A stretch of DNA of 64,000 nt from an uncultured Clostridia bacterium (GTDB taxonomy: Bacteria > Bacillota > Clostridia > Christensenellales > CAG-138). Below, one piece after another: positions 55,550 to 64,000 of the stretch. Position 1 is the first letter of the stretch. Each line of letters begins with the position of its first letter. Made by a program: the position numbers and the translations under genes. The stretch covers positions 1 through 64,000 of the forward strand of contig CAKTYU010000009.1 of the NCBI GenBank assembly GCA_934633985.1, read 5' to 3'. A model generated the notes under the pieces. That model made no database searches. It was given only the letters and a program-made list of their open reading frames with translations, and was not told where the DNA came from.

Positions 55550-55584
55550 AAATGTGATAAAATAATCAATATGAAATGTGATAA
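55550..55584 (+). repeat. Direct repeat upstream of pgk
   Basis: AAATGTGATAA occurs at 55550-55560 and again at 55574-55584, 24 bases apart, in the AT-rich region before pgk. It could be a regulator site; the pgk promoter itself is not clear. Confidence 0.4.
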
Positions 55585-55645
55585 TATGCCGCGGAAGGGG
55601 CGTGGCCGCCGCCGCGGAGCTAATATGGAGGTTTAAAAAAATATT

Positions 55646-56830
55646 ATGGCAAAGAAGACCGTTGAGGACGTAAACGTAAAGGGAAAGCGGGTGCTGGTGA
55701 GGGTTGACTTCAACGTGCCCCTTCAGGACGGAAAGGTAGCGGACGACAAGCGCATAACCGCGGCGCTGCCCACTGTAAAATACCTGCTCGAGCACGGCGC
55801 GAGGGTCATACTCTGCTCCCATCTGGGCAGGCCCAAGGGCGAGCGCAAGATGGAGTTCTCTCTTGCCCCCGTGGCGGAAAGGCTCAGGGAGCTGCTGCCC
55901 GGCGTTAATATCAGCTTCGCGCCGGACTGCATAGGCCCGGAGGCCGAAAGGATGGCGGGCGAGCTCAAGGAGGGCGAGATACTGCTCCTCGAGAACCTGC
56001 GTTTCCACAAGGAAGAAGAAAAGAACGACCCCGAATTTGCGAGAAAGCTGGCTTCCCTGGCGGATATATACGTATCCGACGCCTTCGGCACGGTGCATCG
56101 CGCCCATGCCTCCACGGCGGGCGTGGCCCAATATCTCCCCGCAGTGGCGGGCTTCCTTATCGGCAAGGAGCTCTCCGTGATGGGCGGTGCTCTGGAAAAC
56201 CCCGTGCGCCCCTTCGTGGCTATACTGGGCGGCGCAAAGGTAGCGGACAAGATAGGCGTAATAACCAACCTGCTCAACAAGTGCGACACGCTGATAATCG
56301 GCGGCGGCATGGCCTTTACCTTCTTCAAGGCGCTGGGCTATAACATCGGCAACTCACTTCTCGACGCCGACAGCGTGGAGCTTGCGAAAAAGCTGATGCT
56401 GGACGCGGACGCAAAGGGCGTAAAGCTGCTGCTGCCCGTGGACGTGGTGGCGGCCAAGGAGTTCAAGGCCGACGCGGAGCACATGACGGTGGATTCTGAC
56501 AAGATACCCGACGGCTACATGGGCATGGACATAGGCGAGAGGAGCGCAAGGCTCTTTGGCGATGAGATAAAAAAGGCCGGCACAGTGATCTGGAACGGCC
56601 CCATGGGAGTGTTCGAGTTCGACGCATTCGCAAAGGGCACCGCGGCAGTGGCCGAGGCCTGCGCGGAGTGCAAGGGCACCACCATAATCGGCGGCGGCGA
56701 CTCCGCCAGCGCCGTAAAGAAGCTGGGCTATGCGGATAAGATGACCCATATCTCCACCGGCGGCGGCGCGAGCCTCGAGTTCCTGGAGGGCAAGGAGCTG
56801 CCCGGCGTTGCGGCCCTTGACGACAAATAA
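55646..56830 (+). CDS. pgk: Phosphoglycerate kinase
   Basis: Pgk makes ATP and 3-phosphoglycerate in glycolysis. The 394-residue protein shows [17 protein letters not shown], the hinge [13 protein letters not shown], and [40 protein letters not shown]. It has a GGAGGT site and opens a glycolytic operon with tpiA and gpmI. No gap gene is upstream. Confidence 0.97.
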   Translation: MAKKTVEDVNVKGKRVLVRVDFNVPLQDGKVADDKRITAALPTVKYLLEHGARVILCSHLGRPKGERKMEFSLAPVAERLRELLPGVNISFAPDCIGPEAERMAGELKEGEILLLENLRFHKEEEKNDPEFARKLASLADIYVSDAFGTVHRAHASTAGVAQYLPAVAGFLIGKELSVMGGALENPVRPFVAILGGAKVADKIGVITNLLNKCDTLIIGGGMAFTFFKALGYNIGNSLLDADSVELAKKLMLDADAKGVKLLLPVDVVAAKEFKADAEHMTVDSDKIPDGYMGMDIGERSARLFGDEIKKAGTVIWNGPMGVFEFDAFAKGTAAVAEACAECKGTTIIGGGDSASAVKKLGYADKMTHISTGGGASLEFLEGKELPGVAALDDK

Positions 56831-56860
56831 AAAATAAATTTGAATTGGAGATGTAAAGAT

Positions 56861-57613
56861 ATGCGCAGACCCATTATTGCAGGCAACTGGAAGATGAATA
56901 TGACCCCCTCCGAGGCGAGGGCACTGATAGAGGAGCTCAAGCCCCTCGTCAGGGACGCGGAGTGTGAGGTTGTGGTATGCCCCCCTTATGTTGACCTGCC
57001 GGCGGTATCCGAGCATATAAAGGGCAGCAATATACGCCTCGGCGCCCAGAACGTACACTGGGCGGAGAAGGGCGCTTTCACCGGCGAGGTTTCCGCAAAT
57101 ATGCTCAGGGAGCTGGGCGTGGAGTACGCCATAATAGGCCACAGCGAGCGCAGGCAGTACTTCGGCGAGACTGACGAGACCGTGAACGCCCGTGCAAAGG
57201 CGGCCATAGCCGCGGGCATAACCCCCATAATCTGCGTGGGCGAATCCCTTGAGGAGAGGGAGAGCGGCTGCACTGAGGCCAGGGTGAGCGGGCAGGTCAG
57301 GAAGGACCTTGAGGGCATAGCCCCGGAGGACGTGGCAAGGCTGGTCATCGCCTATGAGCCTATCTGGGCCATCGGCACCGGCAGGACCGCCACGGACGAG
57401 CAGGCGAACGAGACCATAGGCATGATAAGGGAGACCGTAGCCGGTATGTTCGGCAGGGAAACGGCGGAGGCCCTCCGCATACAGTACGGCGGGAGCATGA
57501 AGCCCTCCAACGCAAAGAGCCTTATGGCAATGCCGGAGATAGACGGCGGCCTTATAGGCGGCGCGAGCCTCAAGGCTGTGGACTTCTCTCAGGTAGTGAA
57601 TTATAATGATTAA
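56861..57613 (+). CDS. tpiA: Triosephosphate isomerase
   Basis: The 250-residue enzyme has AGNWKMN at the start, GHSERR with the catalytic His, [11 protein letters not shown] with the catalytic Glu, and the phosphate loop GGSMKPSN and GGASLK. ATG 56861 follows GGAGATG by 5 bases; the frame is open seven codons upstream. Confidence 0.97.
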   Translation: MRRPIIAGNWKMNMTPSEARALIEELKPLVRDAECEVVVCPPYVDLPAVSEHIKGSNIRLGAQNVHWAEKGAFTGEVSANMLRELGVEYAIIGHSERRQYFGETDETVNARAKAAIAAGITPIICVGESLEERESGCTEARVSGQVRKDLEGIAPEDVARLVIAYEPIWAIGTGRTATDEQANETIGMIRETVAGMFGRETAEALRIQYGGSMKPSNAKSLMAMPEIDGGLIGGASLKAVDFSQVVNYND

Positions 57614-57662
57614 GGCGCAGGCGCCGCGATGATTAAAGTATTAAACAGGAGATTTGTCTGAT

Positions 57663-59207
57663 ATGAAGAAGATGACCGCACTTGTAATACTGGACGGCTT
57701 CGGTCACAGCGAGGAGACCCGGGGCAACGCCATAAAGGCCGACGGCATAAAGAATATTTCCAAGCTGCTCTCCGAGTATCCCCATACCCTGATAGAAGCC
57801 TCTGGCGAGGACGTGGGCCTGCCCGACGGGCAGATGGGCAACTCCGAGGTAGGCCACATGAACATAGGCGCGGGACGCATCGTATATCAGGAGCTCACCC
57901 GCATAACCAAATCCATAAAGGACGGGGATTTCTTTGAAAATCCCGCCTTTTTGGGCGCTGTGGAAAATTGCAGAAGGCATGCTTCCGCCCTGCACATATA
58001 CGGCCTCACCGGCCCCGGCGGCGTACACAGCCACCAGAACCACTTCTTCGCCCTGCTGGAGCTTGCAAAGCGGCAGGGCCTCAGGAAGGTATATGTACAC
58101 TGCTTCATGGACGGCAGGGACGTGCCGCCGGAGAGCGGCAAGGGCTTCATCGAGGAATATCAAAAGAAGATAGCCGAGATAGGCGTGGGAAAGATAGCCA
58201 CCGTAATGGGGCGCTATTACGCCATGGATAGGGACAACCGCTTTGAGCGTGTGGAAAAGGCCTACGCCGCCATGGTATACGGCGAGGGCAGCTATGATAC
58301 AGACCCGGTACACGCCATGCAGGCGAGCTATGACTCGGGCGTCACCGACGAATTCGTCATACCTACCGTCATAACCGAGGACGGCAGGCCGGTGGCTACC
58401 ATACAGCCCAACGACAGCATAATCTTCTACAACTTCCGCCCCGACAGGGCCAGGGAGATAACCCGCGCCTTCATAATGGAGGACTTTGACGGCTTTGAGC
58501 GGCGCAAGGGCTTCTTCCCCGTGCATTACGTATGCATGACCCAGTACGACAAGTCCTTCGAGGATAAGGTAGACATAGCCTTCCGCCCGGAGTGCCTGAG
58601 CAACACGCTGGGCGAGTACCTTGCGGCCTCCGGCAAGACCCAGCTAAGGATTGCCGAGACCGAAAAATACGCCCACGTCACATTCTTCTTCAACGGCGGC
58701 GTGGAGGCCCCCAACGCCGGCGAGGACAGGTGCCTTATACCCTCCCCCAAGGTAGCCACATACGACCTCCAGCCCGAGATGAGCGCCTATGAGGTGACTG
58801 AGGAGGCGGTAAAGCGCATAGACAGCGGCAAATACGACGTTATGATACTCAACTTTGCCAACCCGGATATGGTAGGCCACACAGGGGTAATGGAGGCGGC
58901 GGTCAAGGCAGTGCATACCGTGGACGAGTGCGCCGCCAAGGTAGTCGAGGCCATACTTAAAAACGGCGGCAGGGCGATAATCACAGCCGACCACGGCAAC
59001 TGCGAAAAGATGCTGTCGGACGACGGCGTTACCCCCTTTACCGCCCACACCACCAACCCCGTGCCGGTGATACTCGTGGACGAGGGCAGGAGGGACGCAA
59101 GGCTCCGCAGCGGCGGCAGGCTGTCCGACCTTGCCCCCACCATGCTCGACCTTATGGGCATGGAGCAGCCCAGGGAAATGACCGGCAGGAGCCTTATAGA
59201 GAAGTAA
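57663..59207 (+). CDS. gpmI: 2,3-bisphosphoglycerate-independent phosphoglycerate mutase
   Basis: The Mn-dependent mutase interconverts 3- and 2-phosphoglycerate. The 514-residue protein shows VILDGFG, QMGNSEVGHMNIGAGR with the phosphoserine, DGRDVPP, DRFERVEKAYAAMVYG-like segment, FNFRPDRAR and TADHGNCE. ATG 57663 is 10 bases after AGGAGA; a TTG three codons earlier is in frame. Enolase, which often follows in Firmicutes, is not next. Confidence 0.97.
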   Translation: MKKMTALVILDGFGHSEETRGNAIKADGIKNISKLLSEYPHTLIEASGEDVGLPDGQMGNSEVGHMNIGAGRIVYQELTRITKSIKDGDFFENPAFLGAVENCRRHASALHIYGLTGPGGVHSHQNHFFALLELAKRQGLRKVYVHCFMDGRDVPPESGKGFIEEYQKKIAEIGVGKIATVMGRYYAMDRDNRFERVEKAYAAMVYGEGSYDTDPVHAMQASYDSGVTDEFVIPTVITEDGRPVATIQPNDSIIFYNFRPDRAREITRAFIMEDFDGFERRKGFFPVHYVCMTQYDKSFEDKVDIAFRPECLSNTLGEYLAASGKTQLRIAETEKYAHVTFFFNGGVEAPNAGEDRCLIPSPKVATYDLQPEMSAYEVTEEAVKRIDSGKYDVMILNFANPDMVGHTGVMEAAVKAVHTVDECAAKVVEAILKNGGRAIITADHGNCEKMLSDDGVTPFTAHTTNPVPVILVDEGRRDARLRSGGRLSDLAPTMLDLMGMEQPREMTGRSLIEK

Positions 59208-59216
59208 CAAAAGTAT

Positions 59217-59245
59217 TTGATTTTTTACCGCGGGTGTGATATAAT
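59217..59245 (+). promoter_or_regulatory. Promoter of secG
   Basis: TTGATT (59217-59222) and TATAAT (59240-59245), 17 bases apart. Confidence 0.8.
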
Positions 59246-59293
59246 AGCCGTCGCGTGCAATGCGAAAGTATTCCAGGGGAGGAAGTATATATA

Positions 59294-59533
59294 ATGCAAG
59301 CTCTGAACACAATCCTTAACGTCGTGCTGATAGTCCTGTCTATCGCAATGATAGCCATAGTGCTTATGCAGCAGTCCAAGAGCGCGGGCCTCGGCGGCGC
59401 GTTCGGCGGCGATACCCAGTCCTTTACCGCCCGCGGCCAGAAGGCCAGCAGGGAGGCCAAGCTCCAGCGCATCACAAAGATACTTGCAGTTGCAATCGGC
59501 GTGATCGCTATTGCCATGGCCATAATAAGCTGA
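59294..59533 (+). CDS. secG: Preprotein translocase subunit SecG
   Basis: The 79-residue protein has two membrane segments (about 5-25 and 58-78) joined by the SecG loop LMQQSKSAGLGGAFGG. ATG 59294 with GGGGAGGAAG upstream. It assists SecYE and lies before rnr and smpB, the usual order in Firmicutes. Confidence 0.93.
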   Translation: MQALNTILNVVLIVLSIAMIAIVLMQQSKSAGLGGAFGGDTQSFTARGQKASREAKLQRITKILAVAIGVIAIAMAIIS

Positions 59534-59628
59534 TAAAAGGCGAGGATATTATACTGGGGCGTGCCGCAAGGGTATGCCCCTGTTTTTGTGCGGAAAAATT
59601 AAAAAAGACAGAATAAGCAAAGGAGGAA

Positions 59629-61917
59629 TTGAAGAACAACTTGAAGCTTAAACAGAGAATAAACGATATGATAGCCGAAACCGGCCGCCCCATGAGCGCG
59701 GAGGATATATTAAAGCGCATGGCGGACGACGGAGGCGAAATAGGGATAGAGGATATAAAGCAGGCGCTCAGGGAGCTTTCCCGGGAGGGCCGCGTCATGC
59801 TGACCCACCGCAAAAGGGCGGCGCTGCCCCAGCAGCTCGGCCTGATATACGGCCGCATACAGGGCAACGGCCACGGCTTCGGCTTCTTCATACCCGCGGA
59901 GGGGGGCAAGGACCTCTTTATAGCCGCGGAGGATATGAACGGCGCGCTGCACGGGGATACCGTGTGGGTGCGGAGGCTTTCCGGCTCCTTCAGGGGCAGG
60001 AACGACCGCGGGGCCGTGGAGATGATAGCGGAGCGGGCAGGGCGGCGCGTGACCGGCACCTTTGAGGAGGGCGGCGAGTATGGCGGCTACGTCATACCCG
60101 ACAACAGCAGGGTGGCGGAGGATGTGCTTATACCCTTTTCCCATGCCAACGGCGCAAGCCACGGCGACAAGGTGGTTGCGGAGATAACCCAGTATCCCGG
60201 CGCAAGGCGGCCCATGATAGGCAGGATAGAGGAGGTGCTGGGCAGGCCGGGGGATAAGGGCATAGACATACTCTCCATCATACGGCGGCTGGAGCTGCCG
60301 GATAAATTCCCCAAGGGGGCGCAGGAGCAGGCGGAGGGGCTAAAGACCCCCGATGCGGACGCGCTCACCGACAGGCGGGATCTGCGCAGCGCTCTCACCA
60401 TAACCATAGACGGCGCGGACGCAAAGGATCTGGACGATGCGGTATCCCTGGAGAAGGCGGACGGGCTTTACAGGCTGGGTGTGCATATAGCCGACGTGAG
60501 CTACTATGTAAAGCGCGGCAGCCCCATAGACAATGAGGCGTACAAGAGGGGAACCAGCGTGTACTTCCCGGACAGGGTGCTGCCCATGCTGCCAAAGGAG
60601 CTGAGCAACGGCCTTTGCTCGCTGAACCCCGATGAGGATAAGCTCACGCTTTCCTGCATCATGGATATAGACTCACAGGGCAAGGTGGTGCATCACAGCA
60701 TCGCAAAGAGCGTAATACGCTCGAATTACCGCATGACATACGATCAGGTAAACGCCATATTTGCGGGCGACAGGGAGTTAGCTGAAAAATATTCCGACAT
60801 TCTGCCCATGCTCGAGGATATGCGCCGGTTGAAGGATATACTCAGGGCAAAGCGGCAGCGGCGGGGGGCGATAGACTTCGACCTGCCCGAGGCGGACATA
60901 CAGCTTGACGAAAACGGCAGAGCCGTAGACGTTTCGCTGCACGTCAGGGGCGAGGCGAACATGATGATAGAGGAGTTTATGCTTTCCGCCAACGAGACCG
61001 TGGCCAAGGAGGGCGTGGATAAGGGCCTGCCCCTTATGTACCGTGTGCATGAGGCGCCGGATCCGGAGCGGATAAAGGAGCTCAACGCATTCCTACGCAC
61101 CATAGGCTTTTGCATAGACAACACGGAAAACGTAAAGCCCGCCGACGTGCGCAAAATGCTGCTCAAGGCTGCCGGAAGTTCGGAGGAGAGGGTGATAAAT
61201 AACGTCACGCTGCGGGCCATGAGCAAGGCGAAGTACAGCCCCGAATGCGGCGGCCACTTCGGGCTTGCGGCCAGGTACTACTGCCACTTCACCTCCCCCA
61301 TAAGGCGCTATCCCGACCTGCTGGTACACCGGGCGCTCAACGAGCTGCTGGAGGGCAGGCTGAACGAGGAGAGCCTAAAGCGCTGGCAGGCGTATTTGCC
61401 CGGCGCCTCGGAGCAGTGCTCAAGCCGTGAGGTCGGCGCGGTGGAGGCCGAGCGGGCGGCGGACAGCCTCAAGAAGTGCGAATACATGGCGCAGCACATA
61501 GGCGAGGAGTATCGGGGCGTAATATCCGGCGTGAACCAGGGCGGCTTTTTCGTGGAGCTGGGCAACACCGTGGAGGGCCGGGTTAAGGTAGAGAGCCTGA
61601 GCGGCGACAGGTACGAATGGGACGAGAAGGGCTACCGCCTTGTGGGCAGGTTTACCGGCTCGCAGTACCGGCTGGGCGACGAGGTAAGGGTGCGCACGGC
61701 GTCGGCGGATATGGCGACATACAGGATAGAGTTCGAGCTGATAGAGGAAAAGGGCCGCAAGGCGCCTGCAAAGGGCGCAAGGCGGGCGGAACGCGGCTCG
61801 ACAAGGGGCAAAAACAGTGATAAAATAAAAGCTCCTAAAAGCAGGAAGGGAGGCCACGGCTTTGGCCATAGCAAAAGGCGTCAAAAGGGTCGCGGAAAAT
61901 CGAAAGGCACGCCATGA
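59629..61917 (+). CDS. rnr: Ribonuclease R
   Basis: RNase R is a 3'-5' exonuclease that clears structured RNA and works with tmRNA. The 762-residue protein has an N-terminal helix-turn-helix, cold-shock domains, the RNB catalytic core ([19 protein letters not shown] with the metal Asp; [12 protein letters not shown]), an S1 domain ([25 protein letters not shown]) and a basic tail. The start is TTG; AAGGAGG ends only two bases before it, so a TTG four codons later is an alternative. smpB starts inside its 3' end. Confidence 0.95.
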   Translation: MKNNLKLKQRINDMIAETGRPMSAEDILKRMADDGGEIGIEDIKQALRELSREGRVMLTHRKRAALPQQLGLIYGRIQGNGHGFGFFIPAEGGKDLFIAAEDMNGALHGDTVWVRRLSGSFRGRNDRGAVEMIAERAGRRVTGTFEEGGEYGGYVIPDNSRVAEDVLIPFSHANGASHGDKVVAEITQYPGARRPMIGRIEEVLGRPGDKGIDILSIIRRLELPDKFPKGAQEQAEGLKTPDADALTDRRDLRSALTITIDGADAKDLDDAVSLEKADGLYRLGVHIADVSYYVKRGSPIDNEAYKRGTSVYFPDRVLPMLPKELSNGLCSLNPDEDKLTLSCIMDIDSQGKVVHHSIAKSVIRSNYRMTYDQVNAIFAGDRELAEKYSDILPMLEDMRRLKDILRAKRQRRGAIDFDLPEADIQLDENGRAVDVSLHVRGEANMMIEEFMLSANETVAKEGVDKGLPLMYRVHEAPDPERIKELNAFLRTIGFCIDNTENVKPADVRKMLLKAAGSSEERVINNVTLRAMSKAKYSPECGGHFGLAARYYCHFTSPIRRYPDLLVHRALNELLEGRLNEESLKRWQAYLPGASEQCSSREVGAVEAERAADSLKKCEYMAQHIGEEYRGVISGVNQGGFFVELGNTVEGRVKVESLSGDRYEWDEKGYRLVGRFTGSQYRLGDEVRVRTASADMATYRIEFELIEEKGRKAPAKGARRAERGSTRGKNSDKIKAPKSRKGGHGFGHSKRRQKGRGKSKGTP

Positions 61918-62332
61918 GTACTTCATCGAGGATACCTATGAGTGCGGCATAGCCTTAGTGGGAACCGAGGTGAAGAGCATACGCGCCGGCAAGGTCAACC
62001 TGAAGGATTCCTACGCCCAGGTGAAAAACGGCGAGTGCTATCTGATCGGTATGCACGTAAGCCCCTATGAGCAGGGCAATATATTCAACCGCGATCCCTT
62101 CAGGGAGCGCAAGCTGCTGCTGCACAAGAGCGAGATACGCAAGCTGAACGCCCTTGCGCAGGTCGAGGGTTACAGCCTGATACCGCTTCAGCTTTACTTC
62201 AAGGACGGCAGGGTGAAGCTGGAGCTTGCTGTCGCCAAGGGCAAAAAGCTTTATGATAAGCGCAGCGATATAGCCTCGCGGGACGCGAAGCGCGAGATGG
62301 AGCGCCGCATGAAGGAGGAACGCTTCAGATAG
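61862..62332 (+). CDS. smpB: tmRNA-binding protein SmpB
   Basis: SmpB carries tmRNA to stalled ribosomes. The 156-residue protein has [43 protein letters not shown] and the C-terminal basic tail ([14 protein letters not shown]). It starts at TTG 61862, 8 bases after AAGGGAGG and within the last codons of rnr, so the two are probably coupled. Confidence 0.96.
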   Translation: MAIAKGVKRVAENRKARHEYFIEDTYECGIALVGTEVKSIRAGKVNLKDSYAQVKNGECYLIGMHVSPYEQGNIFNRDPFRERKLLLHKSEIRKLNALAQVEGYSLIPLQLYFKDGRVKLELAVAKGKKLYDKRSDIASRDAKREMERRMKEERFR

Positions 62333-62343
62333 CCCTGCGGGGT

Positions 62344-62372
62344 TTGAAAAAGCGCGCGGAATGTGGTATAAT
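62344..62372 (+). promoter_or_regulatory. Promoter of ssrA
   Basis: TTGAAA (62344-62349) and TATAAT (62367-62372), 17 bases apart. Confidence 0.82.
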
Positions 62373-62413
62373 ACTTACAGTAGGGCGGTATGCCAGCGTG
62401 CCCTGCGCTATCC

Positions 62414-62771
62414 GGGGTCGTAAATGGTTTCGACGGGGATCGTGGAGGCCGGATAAGCGAGCCGAAGCCCCGTGCTTCGTTAAAAACGGGAAAAACTTAA
62501 ATTTAACTGGCAAATCTGATTTTGCACTCGCTGCCTAATTAGGCTGCGCGTCGGCCCGGCGCTTCCCACGGCTCCGGTCACCGGCGTCATCAATGTGGGG
62601 AACCAGCCTGCCTAAGCTTTGCGGCAGGTGGGATCAAATGAAGCTACCGAAGCCCTGATCCTGTCGGCGGGAGCTGCCTTGGCTGAGGGAACGTTAATAC
62701 ACCGGCTACGCTCGTAGAAAGTCTTGCTGACAGGTTTTCGGACAGGGGTTCAACTCCCCTCGACTCCACCA
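62414..62771 (+). ncRNA. ssrA: Transfer-messenger RNA
   Basis: The 5' end GGGGUCGUAAAUGGUUUCGACGGGG and the 3' T-arm GGGGUUCAACUCCCCUCGACUCCACCA form the tRNA-like part; the acceptor pairs with one G-U and CCA is encoded. The tag frame ends in GKSDFALAA followed by TAA (about 62503-62540). Upstream it reads approximately GKNLNLT, so the tag has about 15-16 residues. It follows smpB directly. Confidence 0.96.
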
Positions 62772-62779
62772 GCACAATA

Positions 62780-62827
62780 CGATCCGAACCTTATCCTATT
62801 GGAAGGGGGTCGGATCGTTGTTTTTAT
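62780..62827 (+). terminator. Terminator of ssrA
   Basis: ACGATCCGA pairs with TCGGATCGT over a long loop, followed by TGTTTTTATTT. Confidence 0.8.
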
Positions 62828-63235
62828 TTACTTCGCCCGCCGTTTGGAGGAAAGAAAGGCATGGAGCGCGGGGAAAGCGGCGACGGCCAATGAGATAAGG
62901 AGAAACAGGACTGCGGCGTCGGGCCTTGCCTTTATCCATCCCGAGAAATGCGCCGTAATAAGGTAGATGAGAGCGCCGGCGGTTAGATGTATCAGAATCT
63001 TTAGCCGAAAGGAAAGCCCGCTGCTTTCGTAAATCAGGGTGGGGACGGAAAAACCCGTCGCTATTATTATGCAGTATGCGGCGAGCTGCTGCCAGCCTTC
63101 CCCGGTTTTTTGCCTGAAGAAAGCATTTGCACCACCTTCAAAAAGGGGAAATATAAAGATTATCGCCACGAAAGCAACACATCCGACGCTGATTCCCGAG
63201 CAAATCTTTTTTATCAGCTTTTTTATCGTATACAC
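62828..63235 (-). CDS. Small membrane protein, DUF3021-like
   Basis: Four membrane segments (about 8-30, 52-68, 77-97 and 107-125) with the order and spacing of DUF3021 proteins. The start is uncertain: a GGAGG site lies so that the codon 8 bases later is ATA, the GTG at 63235 overlaps that site, and the frame is open to 63286. A TATAAT box about 63290-63300 lies upstream on the minus strand. It is a single gene between tmRNA and a peptidase. Confidence 0.65.
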   Translation of the reverse strand: MYTIKKLIKKICSGISVGCVAFVAIIFIFPLFEGGANAFFRQKTGEGWQQLAAYCIIIATGFSVPTLIYESSGLSFRLKILIHLTAGALIYLITAHFSGWIKARPDAAVLFLLISLAVAAFPALHAFLSSKRRAK

Positions 63236-63343
63236 CTCCAAAATCCGTTTTCGCTCAAAACCGCGATCCGATGCAATGAAAAACAACTAATAATTATATT
63301 ATACAATGCCCCGGCACTTCCTGTCTTTACTCTAATCAAAATC

Positions 63344-63372
63344 CCCCGCAGCTTGCTTACTGCGGGGGATGG
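63344..63372 (-). terminator. Terminator of the peptidase gene
   Basis: ATCCCCCGCAG pairs with CTGCGGGGGAT; TTTTGATT follows on the minus strand. Confidence 0.85.
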
Positions 63373-63400
63373 CTTTGCGGTCCGGGCCTTTGGTCAGGGG

Positions 63401-64000
63401 TTATGCAAGCGCTTCCGCAAGGGTCTCAAAGGCGGGGATCTTGAGTATGGGTATGGATACCTGCTCCTTGCGCTCGTTTTCGGAGCCGGCAGCGGCGGTG
63501 ACATCGTTGGAGTAGTTTGCGCGGAAGGTGCCTTCCTTGGCGTCGAGGTAGTTGTCAAAGAAGTTCCATGCTACGCCTCCGTCAACGGCGGCAGGCTCGC
63601 ACATGAGCGCCGCAAAGGAGCCGAAGCGCTGCGCGGTGGAGATCACATAGGTACCGGCGGGGATAACGATATCGCCGTCGCCCTTCTTCCACTCGCCGGT
63701 CACGAGGGTCTGGAAGTGGCTCTCATAATCCTTGCGTTCGCGGCCGTCTATGACTGCGCCGCCGCTGGTGTAGGACTTGATGGCGAAGTGGAGATGGTCT
63801 GCGCCCGCGACGGTAACGTCGTTGGGAAGCTGGGTCATCTCAACGCCGTGGAACTTCATAAGCTCGATGAATTCAGTGCAATCCTGGTCTATAAGGTAGT
63901 ATGCTCCCATGGTCTCGACGTCGGTGAGTACGAAGGTTCCCCAATATTCGGTCTCATAGTCCACCGGTGCGCCGTACTCGATGGCATAGGGATCGCCCTC
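63401..64000 (-). CDS. Probable M14-family carboxypeptidase, C-terminal part
   Basis: The frame is open to the window edge, so the N-terminus and the zinc site are missing. The visible about 200 residues contain PAGTYVISTAQRFGSFAALMCEP and GVAWNFFDNYLD, which resemble the C-terminal region of clostridial M14 metallocarboxypeptidases. The end (QVSIPILKIPAFETLAEALA) has no anchor. Without the catalytic domain the call is tentative. Confidence 0.55.
   Translation of the reverse strand, partial: EGDPYAIEYGAPVDYETEYWGTFVLTDVETMGAYYLIDQDCTEFIELMKFHGVEMTQLPNDVTVAGADHLHFAIKSYTSGGAVIDGRERKDYESHFQTLVTGEWKKGDGDIVIPAGTYVISTAQRFGSFAALMCEPAAVDGGVAWNFFDNYLDAKEGTFRANYSNDVTAAAGSENERKEQVSIPILKIPAFETLAEALA

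Noticed and set aside
54620..56131. A 503-residue minus-strand protein reaching into pgk
   Set aside because: The upper part is antisense to pgk and has no signal or domain. The lipoprotein signal at 55426 gives the true start.

Overview
The window is a stretch of bacterial chromosome of about 60% G+C. It most likely comes from an anaerobic, gut-type member of the Clostridia (Firmicutes). The support is a YabE-like 3D/G5 protein next to ksgA, T-box leaders in front of ileS and leuS, a long Alu-type SRP RNA, type III glutamine synthetase (GlnN), hexameric glutamate dehydrogenase, the glycolytic order pgk-tpiA-gpmI, the order secG-rnr-smpB-ssrA, strong A/G-rich Shine-Dalgarno sites, frequent TTG/GTG starts and sigma-A type TTGACA-17-TATAAT promoters. 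No species can be named from the sequence alone.

Layout. 0-5 kb: the 3' end of a 5S rRNA with its terminator, a broken second copy of the 5S tail, an AT-rich zinc-ribbon gene, a 51-residue protein, a TlpA-like lipoprotein whose first active-site Cys codon is UGA followed by a SECIS-like hairpin (probable selenoprotein), and a penicillin-binding lipoprotein. 5-8 kb: a 277-bp MITE-like element, a YabE-like protein, ksgA, the SRP RNA and a possible small RNA. 8-16.7 kb: a compact phage morphogenesis and lysis block (scaffold, N4-gp56-type capsid, connector, tail/fibre genes, endolysin, holin) behind a strong promoter and two leader terminators, with no terminase, portal or integrase. 16.8-32 kb: housekeeping genes (ileS, ftsH, two PHP phosphoesterases, prs, yqeC, leuS, tadA) and a two-component system. 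32-38 kb: a polar amino-acid ABC transporter, a repeat-like intergenic block, a radical SAM/SPASM protein and metK. 38-45 kb: a molybdenum region with moaA-moaC-mog-MOSC-tetR on the minus strand, and a molybdopterin-binding protein, a second MITE copy and modABC on the plus strand. 45-50 kb: gdhA, glnN and a YdcF-family protein. 50.6-62.8 kb: secA, prfB with its programmed frameshift, pgk, tpiA, gpmI, secG, rnr, smpB and tmRNA. The end holds a small membrane protein and the C-terminal part of a probable M14 carboxypeptidase.

How the genes fit together. YqeC, the Moco synthesis genes, molybdate uptake and the molybdopterin-binding protein together suggest a selenium-dependent molybdenum hydroxylase trait. 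The UGA-containing redox lipoprotein suggests that this organism also makes selenocysteine. GdhA and GlnN form the two ammonia-assimilation routes. The secA/secG, prfB, rnr, smpB and ssrA genes cover protein export and ribosome rescue.

The most interesting points are the probable UxxC selenoprotein, the packaging-free phage module, the two nearly identical MITE-like elements with TA flanks, the 193-bp tandem repeat after modC, and a 245-bp hairpin-rich block with 35-bp inverted ends near 34.8 kb.
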